Assembly (NCBI GenBank): GCA_026627305.1
Contig: JAPNVD010000033.1
Location: 1-42,391 of the forward strand
Length of the DNA: 42,391 nucleotides
Source: Sulfolobaceae archaeon
GTDB lineage: Archaea > Thermoproteota > Thermoprotei_A > Sulfolobales > Sulfolobaceae
Reading direction: 5' to 3'
Below the pieces are notes generated by a model, which made no database searches, was not told the origin of the DNA, and saw nothing but the letters and a program-made list of their open reading frames with translations. Of this stretch, positions 8,992-17,971 are shown in pieces (the first letter of the stretch is position 1; each line of letters opens with the position of its first letter). Both the position numbers and the translations under genes were made by a program.

Positions 8992-9789
8992 TTACTTCAC
9001 ACTAATAGTTTTTTCAACAATCCTCTTTAAAAGTACAGTCTTTGAGACCCTGAAGTATTGGGTATAATAGTAGCCGCCATAGACCTCCTTTATGTTTAGC
9101 TTATCGAGCTCGTCATTTGGACCTCCCCTTAAAACTATCTCAGCATTTCCCTTCCACACTTCTCCAAGCTTAGATTCATCCCTTACCCTAGTCACGACTT
9201 CATGGACGTCTAATTCGTCATCTCCCCTGCTCGGGAATCTCCTTATCTGCAATAAGGGTCCAAAGTCAGCTATTGGTAGTTTGGTATTAGTAGGCTTTTC
9301 CTCTAAGATTACCTTTAGCTTCAACAGCACTTCACTACCTCTAGTCACATAACCTCCCATGATAAGTCCACTCTTTGGTTTCTCATAGTTTGGTAAAAGA
9401 GGGTGGAGCTTTGTCATAGAGATTTTAGCTATTTTCTTTGGAAACCCATCTAACCATCCTCTCACTAAAGCCCAATCCTTGTCTACCCACATGAATGCGT
9501 AATGTAGGTAGCTCTTACCCTCGAATTCCACTTTTAATCCAATAGCTCCCTCCATGTATTGGGTTAAGTCTGGATCCTCGTACATGTATTCCCATTTACT
9601 TTCAGCAGGGGAGATGAACTCAGCTACGTATATCCATCCTTCACCATCAGTCTTTAAATATTCGGGTATTATTTCCTCAGCGTTTGTAAACCTCACATGT
9701 GCTGAGAGGTATGTAACACCGTAATGCCAAGGTGGCGGTGGCACTATATTAGAGTTTCCTGATCTCGTTAAGGGCGGTGTAAAGGACAT
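8992..9789 (-). CDS. Acetoacetate decarboxylase-like protein
   Basis: The 265-residue protein resembles the acetoacetate decarboxylase (ADC) family. It has a Pro-rich opening (VPPPPWHYG), the central [12 protein letters not shown] with Lys118-Lys119, matching the adjacent lysines of the ADC active site, and a beta-rich remainder. ADC-family enzymes form a Schiff base with a keto acid, and many act as decarboxylases, hydratases or aldolases. It is first in a two-gene unit with the molybdenum hydroxylase subunit, with no gap between them. Within an aromatic degradation island it could process a ring-cleavage keto acid. Family placement is by motif and shape, not by search, so it is moderately secure. 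Confidence 0.65.
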   Translation of the reverse strand: MSFTPPLTRSGNSNIVPPPPWHYGVTYLSAHVRFTNAEEIIPEYLKTDGEGWIYVAEFISPAESKWEYMYEDPDLTQYMEGAIGLKVEFEGKSYLHYAFMWVDKDWALVRGWLDGFPKKIAKISMTKLHPLLPNYEKPKSGLIMGGYVTRGSEVLLKLKVILEEKPTNTKLPIADFGPLLQIRRFPSRGDDELDVHEVVTRVRDESKLGEVWKGNAEIVLRGGPNDELDKLNIKEVYGGYYYTQYFRVSKTVLLKRIVEKTISVK

Positions 9790-10286
9790 CCCAATGAGTC
9801 ATTGAGTATATGATTAAAAGCTTTTCATAAAACTTATTTAATAGCTAATCACTACTATCTTGAATTCGTTCTAAAGTAGTCATATATGTATACATAATGA
9901 TAATTAGAGTTAGTAACCTCTTTTAACCTTGAAAAGTGATAAATTATTAGATGAAAGTTATAAACAATTATAAGAAGTTAAGAACAAAACTAAATCTAAT
10001 TAGAGTGTATTAATAATAGTTAATCACGAAAATTTTTATCAGTACCTTAAAATATAAGGGATAAAAGAGTATAAAGTATTCTATATAATTATATTCTAAT
10101 CATTCATTAATTGATCAATATGTAATTAAAAACCGTTGAATGAGATAAAAAATTTTCAACAGATACAGTAGAGGTGATAGGATAGCTCAACTTTACTGCT
10201 TTCTTTAATGTATATCTTACGATTTTTCTCAAATAAGGAAAGCGAATTAAAGTATTTATTATCTCTAAGTTAAATTATAATAATCT
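9790..10286. other. Intergenic region between divergent genes
   Basis: About 500 AT-rich bases with promoters at both ends. I see a 12-base palindrome TATGTATACATA (9885-9896) and ACTACT/AGTAGT arms at 9851-9856 and 9875-9880. No gene, RNA or mobile element can be supported. Confidence 0.5.
9814..9827. promoter_or_regulatory. TTAAAAGCTTTTCA palindrome variant before the decarboxylase-like gene
   Basis: The core AAAAGCTTTT is a perfect 10-base palindrome 25-38 bases before the ATG at 9789. It fits the TTAAA-N4-TTTNA pattern of the other island sites but has a different centre, so membership is less sure. Confidence 0.35.
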
Positions 10287-10847
10287 ATGGATAAGCCCCT
10301 ACTTATCAAAATATTTAGTCTAGCTGACACTCATCTGGTTTACCTAGCCTTGCATGCTCTATTTATACTTATAGGCAGTGTTCTTTCCGCTTATGTTATT
10401 TATGTTAAGAAGGATAGTATGGGAATGACTACACTCTTCGCCCTATCCTTGTACTTTGTACTGTTTTTTACATATCTCTTAATAGTCTTATCCTTGAGCT
10501 ATAGATTTGAAATAAGTGAAGATAAGCTAAGGATATATAACTTGCTCTTCCCATTTACTAAAAGCGAGATCAGGCTATATGATAAGGACATGATAATAGG
10601 TTTTGGAGAGGGAAAAATCTCAGGGAATTTATTGCTTTTGGAAAACGAGAGATTACTTTACAAGTTCGTAGTGAGGAAGAGCAGCATGAAGAGGATAAGG
10701 TTAACATTATTTAACAAAGGTTATAGAGTTGGTGGAGTTTATAAGGTGTGCAAGGTTTGTGGGGGTATAAATGATCTAGAGGATGTAAAGTGTAATATAT
10801 GCGGTTCAAGGGATTTGATAACCTCAGAACTACTATGGAGGGATTAA
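10287..10847 (+). CDS. Membrane protein with C-terminal zinc ribbon, function unknown
   Basis: I do not recognise this gene as a named family. The 186-residue protein has two hydrophobic segments (about 20-40 and 50-72), then a beta-rich region (about 75-145) that looks like the PH-like domains found after two-helix anchors. A four-cysteine zinc ribbon follows, CKVCGG at about 153 and CNICGS at about 169. The soluble part should face the cytoplasm. ATG at 10287 is preceded by TATA-like AAGTATTTATTA about 30 bases upstream. The next gene on the same strand is over 350 bases away, so it is probably monocistronic. Confidence 0.7.
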   Translation: MDKPLLIKIFSLADTHLVYLALHALFILIGSVLSAYVIYVKKDSMGMTTLFALSLYFVLFFTYLLIVLSLSYRFEISEDKLRIYNLLFPFTKSEIRLYDKDMIIGFGEGKISGNLLLLENERLLYKFVVRKSSMKRIRLTLFNKGYRVGGVYKVCKVCGGINDLEDVKCNICGSRDLITSELLWRD

Positions 10848-11151
10848 TTTTGTGGGAAAATGCCTTTACGTTAACCAGATGGAAGTGAAGAAACGATACT
10901 AAGAAGGGAAGTAGTGAAGGTAAAAAGAAAAGAGGAGAAGAATATAAACATGAAATGCGTAGACAGTTAAACATTACTAATAACTTTTCCTTCAAGTAGG
11001 AAAAAGACATTTTTGGGAAAAAAAGTCCGCCTATAAATAAATTATTGTTGGTTGGAGGATAGGGAGTCTCATAGTTTTGTTGTCATCATTTAATAAATGT
11101 GTGTTCTTTTTAAATAATAATAAACTAAAATACGTTTATTTTGTATTTATT
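10848..11151. other. Intergenic region with a small hairpin
   Basis: No gene is supported here. A 7-base stem TTTTCCT (10985-10991) / AGGAAAA (10998-11004) with a 6-base loop may act in termination. The right end is the AT-rich upstream flank of the DUF4143 ATPase promoter. Confidence 0.4.
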
Positions 11152-11203
11152 TTTGTCAGTTAACTGACAAAGATTTATAAAGGTATTGTCAGTATACTGA
11201 CAA
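11152..11203 (+). promoter_or_regulatory. Promoter flanked by two near-identical perfect palindromes (TGTCAG...CTGACA)
   Basis: The first palindrome, TTTGTCAGTTAACTGACAAA (11152-11171), is perfect over 20 bases. The second, TTGTCAGTATACTGACAA (11186-11203), is perfect over 18 and ends two bases before the ATG at 11206. The TATA box ATTTATAAAG (11173-11182) lies between them, about 29 bases from the ATG, so the mRNA is likely leaderless. The palindrome centres are 33 bases apart, close to three helical turns, so two dimers would bind the same face of the DNA. Together they bracket the TATA box and cover the transcription start, an arrangement suited to tight repression. Confidence 0.8.
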
Positions 11204-11205
11204 AT

Positions 11206-12399
11206 ATGGAATCTATAAACAGAGTCAATCCATGGTGGTTCTATGATAGCTGGGAGATCAAAGACAGACATTTAACCGATTGGAGCTCACAGAAGTACAA
11301 ATGGATACCTAAATGGATAAGGGAAATATCCCTTGAACCCTTTAGCCTAAACTTCGTTTATGGCACAAGACAGACAGGTAAAACTACAGGACTTAAACTG
11401 TTAATAAGGGAAGCGATAAAGAGCGGTAAATTCTCGCCTATGGCTACCTATTATATTGACCTGGACTTTGTGACTTCTCTTTCGGAGTTTAGGAGGATCC
11501 TAGAGAGCATTATAAAAGAGATGAAAAGGAGACGTGAGGAAAAGAACTTACTCATAATAGATGAGGTTACTTCAATAGATGAGTGGTGGAAGGTTTTGAA
11601 GTTCTTCATAGACGAGGGAGAGTTTAAGAACGACGTTATAGTTGTTAGCGGCTCCTCAACCTTAGGTTTAGTTAAAGCACCTGAAAGGTTTCCTGGGAGG
11701 AGAGGGAACGGCAAAGAGGTTAAGGTTTTCCCTTTGTCCTTTCCAGAGTTTATTGAAGTGTTGGGATTCAAGAAGGAGGATTTACTTTACGACAACTCTA
11801 AGGCTTTAGCCCTCTTTGAAGAATATAAAACAAGGGGAGGTTTTCCAAAGTCGATAAACGAGAACAGGGATGCAAGTGAGGCACTCATAGACGGTATCTT
11901 ATCAGAGATATATAAACACGGTAAGAGCCCTAAGCTTGTACAGGACATCCTCTATTCGTTAATGGAAAAGATACCCTCAGCGTTATCTTATAACTCAATA
12001 GCTAATGAATTGGGCATCTCGCACAACACCGTAAGGGAATACCTCGAGTTCCTCACTGATCTTCTTATTATAGGTATAGCTTATCTTAAAGAGGGAGAGA
12101 AGGTGGTAACTAGGAGAGAGAAGAAGGTGTTCTTCAGGGATCCCTTCATATTACATTCTATCTCTGATTGGGTAGGGAGGGAATTCGATAAAAGCGCTCT
12201 CTTAGAGAACATAATTCAGGAGCACTTGTTCAGGAAGTTTGGGGAAGTCTACTTCTTCAAGGACTCTTATGAAATAGATGTGATTTCTGGGAATTATAAG
12301 GTTGAAGTCAAGGGAGTGAGGTCGCACAGAGGCTATCCTAGGGGAGTTACAATACTCTCAGAGGAGGAAATCCCATCCTTTTTGCTAAACCTCAGCTAA
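11206..12399 (+). CDS. AAA family ATPase with DUF4143-type C-terminus
   Basis: This 397-residue protein has a Walker A motif GTRQTGKTT at 53-61, a Walker B NLLIIDEVTS near 120 and the sensor-type VVSGSS near 148. A winged-helix segment (SIANELGISHNTVREYLEFL, about 265-284) follows, and then a C-terminal segment EIDVI...YKVEVKG resembling the D...ExK core of restriction-like nucleases. This order is typical of the large, poorly understood archaeal/bacterial ATPase-DUF4143 family. No partner gene adjoins it; its stop overlaps the convergent GH116-like gene by 4 bases. The paired operators at its promoter imply close control. A link to toxin-like or mobile functions has been proposed for relatives, but nothing here proves it. 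Confidence 0.85.
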   Translation: MESINRVNPWWFYDSWEIKDRHLTDWSSQKYKWIPKWIREISLEPFSLNFVYGTRQTGKTTGLKLLIREAIKSGKFSPMATYYIDLDFVTSLSEFRRILESIIKEMKRRREEKNLLIIDEVTSIDEWWKVLKFFIDEGEFKNDVIVVSGSSTLGLVKAPERFPGRRGNGKEVKVFPLSFPEFIEVLGFKKEDLLYDNSKALALFEEYKTRGGFPKSINENRDASEALIDGILSEIYKHGKSPKLVQDILYSLMEKIPSALSYNSIANELGISHNTVREYLEFLTDLLIIGIAYLKEGEKVVTRREKKVFFRDPFILHSISDWVGREFDKSALLENIIQEHLFRKFGEVYFFKDSYEIDVISGNYKVEVKGVRSHRGYPRGVTILSEEEIPSFLLNLS

Positions 12400-14411
12400 A
12401 ACAGGAAACTCCATATGCTAGCACTGCCAATATAATGGTCTAAATAACCTATAGGAGGATCTGGTTTCCCCGTTCTAGCATCAATCCTAGATGGTTGATC
12501 CCATACCATTCCATTGGCTACTATAGTCCTCCATTCCTTCTCAGCCATCCCCAAGAACTCTTTGATCCCCTTTCTATACCCTAACCATGATATCGCGAAA
12601 ACCAATCTAGGCCAAGATGAATATGTTTGACCACTAATCGTCACTATCTTTCCTTCATCCGTTACTAGGTTAGGCGAACAGTATTTAGATGCATTACCGT
12701 TCAATTTTAAAATGTAATTTAGGGCGCTCATTATCTTATCCTCAGAGGATATGGAATCTAACCCCAAAAGCGTAGTCCACCACTCACCTAGGATCTGAGC
12801 CATAAAAGAGCCCTCTAAATTATCTGCAGCCTTAAAATATTTACCGTTGAACATCTTGTCGAAGCTCTCTCTTGCCTCTCTTATCTTTTCCTCTAGCACC
12901 TTTAGGGTTTCTTCATCACCCACGATCTTTGCCATATCTCTCATAGCTAGGAGTGAAGCTATGTATATAGAAGAGGTATAGCTGTCATGTCCTTTCATTA
13001 TAAGGGCGTCAAATGCTGTATCCATTTCTCCCTCTAAATAAGGTAATCCATCTTTACAGTGTTCAAACTCCCACTTCATTGCCTTCACCATTGTTGGGTA
13101 GACTTGTCTGACGAACTTCTCATCTTTTGTGAACTTATAATATCTGTAAACTAAGAGGATAAACGTTGGGTTCAGGTCTTTCCACTTAGGGGGCGATGTA
13201 GTGCCATCTATAGGCGAATCTAAAGAATTATAGCCTAAGTCATGTGGTATGTAACCATCTTCCCTTATATAGCTAGAGAGTAGGGCGAGGAAAGATCTCT
13301 CCAGTTCGGGAAACATGAGCAATACAGGCAACGACCCCAAATCATAGCAGGTACCTATTGTACCTAACACAGGAAACCTCTCAGGTGCTTCATATAGTGA
13401 GAACCTTCCTCTTTCATCGATTATTGAACTGCTTGAGAGCGTGTAATTGCTGTTGATTATAGCATCCCTTAGCCACTCTGGCAAGTCCTTTGGGACTAGG
13501 CTTTCAATCCCCTTACTTTTTTCTCTAAGTTCATCGTAGTCGTCTAAGAAGTATTTAGCGATCTCATAGGAGTCCTTGAAGAAGTTATAGTAGTAATGAC
13601 CATAGGGATAGAAGACGTGTTTTCCTGTCATATACCAGGAGTAGACAAACCTTACCTCCTCCCCCTCACGATATTCAGCAACTATTATGCTTGCTGGCTC
13701 ATCCCTTAACCCTTGAACCTCATGGACATCATCCTTAGGTATCTCCCCCTTTTCTAACTCTAACCAAGGGGACTCGTTTTCGTAAGGCTTAGCCCAATAG
13801 TATATGCTTTCGCTCGGCTTCACTCTTAGGTTATATTGGGCAATTATCGCAACTGCAGAGGGTGAAATTATAGTGGCATCTCCTTTTGCTGGGTCATAGT
13901 TGTTTGCCTTCAGGTTTTTATGAACTACACCTCCGTTAACCTTTTCGTCTATCCTTCCTATAGTTGTTGTCCCTATTATGTTAGGAAATGAGAGCGCTAT
14001 AATTCCCTTTTTGCTTCCCTTTACCTTTATGCTAATACCAACAGCTGGCAGTGTTGAGTCCTTAAGGTCATGAGGTATTATCGGTGAGAACGCCTCTATT
14101 TCGACTATCTTCTCGTTGTCTAGCTTAGCTCTTATGTTTACAAACGGATACCTCCCCTCATAAATTATCTCTCCATTCAGTTCAGGAACTCTGGTTAAAC
14201 CGCTATCCTTCTGTAAGACTCTGCCCTTTTCTTCGCCATCCTCTTTCAAGTAGATGTGAAATCCCCGTAACAACTTTATTGGATTGTTCCAGTTATGCGT
14301 TATTGTTACGTTAACTATTCTAATCTTGTTGTCGAATTCTAACTTACCAGCCCCTATACCTCCTAAGGGTACACCAGCTATAATCCTATCTCTGTCAGTA
14401 TATGTAACCAT
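12396..14411 (-). CDS. GH116/GBA2-like glycoside hydrolase family protein
   Basis: The 671-residue protein opens IAGVPLGGIGAGKLEFDNKI, a hallmark of the GBA2_N domain, and continues with an (alpha/alpha)6-barrel-like C-terminal half containing YLEGEMDTAFDA (about 460) and LGEWWTTLLGLD (about 558). Family members are beta-glucosidases, beta-xylosidases or beta-N-acetylglucosaminidases. There is no signal peptide, so it should be cytoplasmic. The family SDQxxGQW motif, which I recall holds the acid/base Asp in human GBA2, reads MAQILGEWW here, with Ala in its place. It may be divergent, use another acid, or be inactive on the usual substrates. It is divergent from the sugar ABC operon, suggesting a shared role in sugar use. 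Confidence 0.8.
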   Translation of the reverse strand: MVTYTDRDRIIAGVPLGGIGAGKLEFDNKIRIVNVTITHNWNNPIKLLRGFHIYLKEDGEEKGRVLQKDSGLTRVPELNGEIIYEGRYPFVNIRAKLDNEKIVEIEAFSPIIPHDLKDSTLPAVGISIKVKGSKKGIIALSFPNIIGTTTIGRIDEKVNGGVVHKNLKANNYDPAKGDATIISPSAVAIIAQYNLRVKPSESIYYWAKPYENESPWLELEKGEIPKDDVHEVQGLRDEPASIIVAEYREGEEVRFVYSWYMTGKHVFYPYGHYYYNFFKDSYEIAKYFLDDYDELREKSKGIESLVPKDLPEWLRDAIINSNYTLSSSSIIDERGRFSLYEAPERFPVLGTIGTCYDLGSLPVLLMFPELERSFLALLSSYIREDGYIPHDLGYNSLDSPIDGTTSPPKWKDLNPTFILLVYRYYKFTKDEKFVRQVYPTMVKAMKWEFEHCKDGLPYLEGEMDTAFDALIMKGHDSYTSSIYIASLLAMRDMAKIVGDEETLKVLEEKIREARESFDKMFNGKYFKAADNLEGSFMAQILGEWWTTLLGLDSISSEDKIMSALNYILKLNGNASKYCSPNLVTDEGKIVTISGQTYSSWPRLVFAISWLGYRKGIKEFLGMAEKEWRTIVANGMVWDQPSRIDARTGKPDPPIGYLDHYIGSASIWSFLF

Positions 14412-14626
14412 GAGTAGAGGTAGTACAATTATTACTATTAAATGTTTTTGAGTGGCTTGAGAAGAAAATTTTAATTGTAATTTATTCCATAATTTAATAA
14501 ATAAATAGATTCATTAATTATAATTATTGTAAACTTATTATAAAAATTCCCTATATTTAAACCTAATAGTAAGATCTCAAACAAGAAAGATTTTAATATT
14601 ATATTTTATAGAGATATAGAACAGTG
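14412..14626. promoter_or_regulatory. Divergent promoter region between the GH116-like gene and the sugar ABC operon
   Basis: This AT-rich stretch must serve both directions. ATATTTTATA (about 14601-14610) is centred roughly 22-25 bases before the ATG at 14627. On the minus strand, TTTAATA lies about 30 bases before the ATG at 14411. No strong palindrome stands out. Confidence 0.5.
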
Positions 14627-16195
14627 ATGTCCGTGAAAAGGGAAAGAGCTCTTTCTAAAACAATCGTGGCTGTAATAGCTGTAATAATTATTGTTATAGT
14701 TGCAGTAGGAGGTTATTATGCATATATTTCAACAACTCATCATCCATCAATGGTAACGAGCACCACTTACACGACCACTTCTACAACAACAACTACTACT
14801 TCTATCCTTAACACATCAAACCCACAGGCACTGATGCAGCTAGTCGGTTTAACATCACCTCCGTCAACTAACGTTACTATAACTGTTTGGAACAGCTATA
14901 GCACCTCTGAAAATCAAGCGTTTAATGAAACATTGGCTCAGTTTGAAAAGGAGTTCCCGTGGATACATGTAGAAGTCACTTACGGTGTCGGTGTAGGAAC
15001 TTCCCAGTTCGAAACCGCTGCAAAAGCTGGTAAGGCTCCAATTGTTTATAGGGATACAAGCGATTCAGGTGGTGCATTATTTGCTGCAGGTCTAGTTCTC
15101 AATTTATCTCAGTATTTACCACCTTCTATAGTTAACCTATACTTACCTACTGCAATTCAAGACTGGGAGCTTAACGGCTCCCTATATGGTCTACCAGATA
15201 ACATAAACTACATCGTCATGTTCTATAATAAACACTATGTACCATATCCACCTAATACTACAGCACAGTTGATACAGATAGCTGAGCAGGTCAATAAGAC
15301 TTACGGGATTTGGGGAATAGCTTATGGTGCTTCTGATGAATATGGCTACAGGTTTGCAGCATGGTTTGCAGGTTTCGGTGGTAGCATATTCACAACAACG
15401 AGCTCTGGACAAATAATCCCTGCTCTCAACAGCACTGCAATGGCTGAAGCACTTAACTTCTGGTATAATCTAACTTATAATTTACATATAAACTATTTAG
15501 CTCCTTCAACTGGCGCTGGCGGTGCAGAGGGACAATTATTCATAGCTAACAAGACAGCGATAATATTTGATGGACCTTGGGATCTAAACGCTTACTTGCA
15601 AGCTCTAGGTCCTAATCTTGGGGCTGCACCATTACCAGTTGTAAGTCAGACTGGATTAAGGGCTGCACCATTTATAGGTTCAACTGGTTGGTTAATAGCT
15701 ACTCCACAGGCTAGTGGAGCAACTCAAATGCAGATCAAGGCTGCATTAATATTCATACTATACGTTACTAACTATCAGTCAGACCTTAGGTTATTCCAGG
15801 TAGCACACGATATACCTGCAAACGTTCAGGCATACAATGAGGCTATAGCGGAATTAAACGCTGGTGAGTTACAGCCAAGCTACTTAAACCAGATAATGGA
15901 GGGAATATTAGAACAGGCAAAGTATGGTCAAAAGTTCCCGAACATTCCACAAATGGCTTACTACTGGAACTCCTTCCATCAATACGCTAGCGAGTTCTTC
16001 GCCAATAAGATAAACGCGACTCAGGCTGCACAGGGGATGGAGCAGGCATTCATACAGTCTTTAGTGCAGAACGGTTTATTATCTGAGATATTGCCCTTAC
16101 CCGCAATGTACGCCCTATATCTTGCCTTCATCCTAGCTGCATCAGTTTTAGTGGTTTCTACGTATCCATTAATTATAAAGTTGCCAAAATGGTGA
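14627..16195 (+). CDS. Sugar ABC transporter substrate-binding protein (maltodextrin type candidate)
   Basis: From ATG at 14627 (a GTG precedes it directly at 14624) the protein has 522 residues. It starts SVKRERALSKTIVAVIAV; the R-A/L-S junction fits a class III signal peptide cut by PibD. A hydrophobic helix and Ser/Thr-rich linker (about 45-65) lead into a type 1 binding domain (NVTITVWNSYS, FEKEFPWIHVEV, LPDNINYIVMFYNK). Unusually, a second hydrophobic segment lies at the C-terminus (about 490-512, ending KLPKW). The protein would be displayed on the cell surface to capture sugar for the permeases that follow. The secreted glucoamylase in the same operon suggests glucose or maltodextrins. 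Confidence 0.87.
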   Translation: MSVKRERALSKTIVAVIAVIIIVIVAVGGYYAYISTTHHPSMVTSTTYTTTSTTTTTTSILNTSNPQALMQLVGLTSPPSTNVTITVWNSYSTSENQAFNETLAQFEKEFPWIHVEVTYGVGVGTSQFETAAKAGKAPIVYRDTSDSGGALFAAGLVLNLSQYLPPSIVNLYLPTAIQDWELNGSLYGLPDNINYIVMFYNKHYVPYPPNTTAQLIQIAEQVNKTYGIWGIAYGASDEYGYRFAAWFAGFGGSIFTTTSSGQIIPALNSTAMAEALNFWYNLTYNLHINYLAPSTGAGGAEGQLFIANKTAIIFDGPWDLNAYLQALGPNLGAAPLPVVSQTGLRAAPFIGSTGWLIATPQASGATQMQIKAALIFILYVTNYQSDLRLFQVAHDIPANVQAYNEAIAELNAGELQPSYLNQIMEGILEQAKYGQKFPNIPQMAYYWNSFHQYASEFFANKINATQAAQGMEQAFIQSLVQNGLLSEILPLPAMYALYLAFILAASVLVVSTYPLIIKLPKW

Positions 16196-16204
16196 TGTAA
16201 AGAT

Positions 16205-17083
16205 ATGGATAAAGAGAAGTTATATTCGTTTTTTTACATACTTCCTATAATTTTAGTTACCCTATTGTTATTTATCTTCCCTGTCATTTATTCTCTATAT
16301 ATATCCTTCACTAACATGGGTTTACTTCATTTCTTTCACTATAGCTACGTCGGCTTAAGGAACTACATTATCATATTCAAGTATGGCTACTTCCTACAGC
16401 TTCTGGAAAACACAATAATATGGACTGTGGGAAGCCTTGTAACTATGATGGGTTTAGGTTTTGCCTTAGCTCTTATTTTAAACCAGAGCGATCTTAAAGG
16501 TAGGTCAATATTCTACGCTATTCTAATATTACCTTGGGCTTTTCCTGGATTTATATCACTTTTGATATGGCAAGGGCTTTGGGTTGATCCATACGGGATG
16601 ATGAATAAATTAATACTGCCAATGCTCCACTTGCCAACTATAAACTCTTTAACTTCAACTACAGACGCCTGGGTTGAGTTGATACTAACAAACGATTGGC
16701 TCTCATTTCCCTACTTCATGGTAGTCTTCTATTCAGCGTTACAGAGCATTCCTAGAGAGCTATACGATATAGCTGAGCTAGATGGGGCTAATATATTCGC
16801 TAGGTTTATGAGGATAACCCTTCCTTCATTGAAGAAGACGATAGCGTTTGTCTTCATCACCAGCTTCGTATTCACGTGGAATAACTTCTATCCGATCTAT
16901 GTATTAACTGGAGGAGGTCCTGGGATATCAACAGAGACGTTTATCGTCTACGCCTACCAAGAGGCTTTCAGCTACAGCAATTTCTCTTTAGCCGCAGCTT
17001 GGTCAGTTATATCTTCGATTTTCGTAATAGTATTGGCAATAATCGTGATCAAGTACACCAGAATCTTGGATACATACTTTTAG
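16205..17083 (+). CDS. Sugar ABC transporter permease (MalF/UgpA type)
   Basis: The 292-residue protein has six hydrophobic segments and the inner-membrane permease EAA loop PRELYDIAELDGANIFARFM near residues 181-200, which contacts the ATPase. The segment LTGGGPGISTETF near 237 is typical of the MalF/UgpA branch. It begins 9 bases after the binding protein gene and ends just before the second permease, so the genes form one operon. It is expected to pair with the next permease to form the membrane channel. Confidence 0.93.
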   Translation: MDKEKLYSFFYILPIILVTLLLFIFPVIYSLYISFTNMGLLHFFHYSYVGLRNYIIIFKYGYFLQLLENTIIWTVGSLVTMMGLGFALALILNQSDLKGRSIFYAILILPWAFPGFISLLIWQGLWVDPYGMMNKLILPMLHLPTINSLTSTTDAWVELILTNDWLSFPYFMVVFYSALQSIPRELYDIAELDGANIFARFMRITLPSLKKTIAFVFITSFVFTWNNFYPIYVLTGGGPGISTETFIVYAYQEAFSYSNFSLAAAWSVISSIFVIVLAIIVIKYTRILDTYF

Positions 17084-17095
17084 GAGGTGAAAGGT

Positions 17096-17971
17096 TTGAG
17101 TTTAAAATATAAGTTATTCAAGATCTTAAGGCTTGGCATATCTTATATTGTACTCATAATAATGGCAATTTTTTCCGTTTTTCCTCTGTATTACGTATTC
17201 ATGACCTCTTTCAGTAACGCACCTAATCTAATATCACTAGGTGTCTCTGATCTATTTCCAAAACATATATACTTCATAGCCTATAAGGAATTGTTAACTA
17301 CAAACCTATATGGTGGAAGCTTTCCCCTTTGGGTGAGGAACAGTTTAATACTTGCTGGGTCAACAGCTGTTATCTCAGTCCTACTAGCTTTGATTACTGG
17401 CTATGCTCTCTCAAGGCTAGATATACCTGCCAAGAAAACTCTGGCAACATTCATTTACATCGTAACCTTCTTCCCATACACAGCTACTGCCGTACCCCTT
17501 TACTTACTTTTCGCTAAGATGCACCTGTTGAACTACATGGGACTTATACTAGCTTATACTCCAGGAACTTCAATATTCGCCGCTTTCATAGCCAAGCTCA
17601 GTATAGATTCCATACCTCCATCTTATGAGGAGATAGCAATGATCGATGGCCTTTCTAGATTCCAAGCCTTCTTGAGGATAATAATGAGACTTGCGTTACC
17701 CGTAGTAGCGTTAACTGCGCTTTTGGGCTTTGATGGGGCTTATTTAGATTTTGCGTTAGCATACTCTTTCCTCTTACCTAACGTAAAGCAGTGGACAGCT
17801 ACGATAGGTCTATATTATTTAGCTGGATTGTTGAACCCGGCTAGTGCACCTGCATATAATATATTTGCTGCTGGATCTGTATTGATGGGTATACCGTTAA
17901 TGATATTATTTATAGTTTCACAAAGAATGATGACAAGGGCTTATAGCAATTTAGCAGGGGTGAAACAATGA
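17096..17971 (+). CDS. Sugar ABC transporter permease (MalG/UgpE type)
   Basis: The protein has six hydrophobic segments and the EAA loop YEEIAMIDGLSRFQAFLRI near residue 180. It pairs with the preceding permease. An earlier GTG at 17087 is open, but GGAGGTGA (17083-17090) is an excellent ribosome-binding site that would overlap that GTG. It is correctly spaced for the TTG at 17096, so TTG is preferred, giving LSLKYKLF with the first residue read as Met and 291 residues in total. The stop overlaps the ATG of the ATPase gene by four bases. Confidence 0.92.
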   Translation: MSLKYKLFKILRLGISYIVLIIMAIFSVFPLYYVFMTSFSNAPNLISLGVSDLFPKHIYFIAYKELLTTNLYGGSFPLWVRNSLILAGSTAVISVLLALITGYALSRLDIPAKKTLATFIYIVTFFPYTATAVPLYLLFAKMHLLNYMGLILAYTPGTSIFAAFIAKLSIDSIPPSYEEIAMIDGLSRFQAFLRIIMRLALPVVALTALLGFDGAYLDFALAYSFLLPNVKQWTATIGLYYLAGLLNPASAPAYNIFAAGSVLMGIPLMILFIVSQRMMTRAYSNLAGVKQ

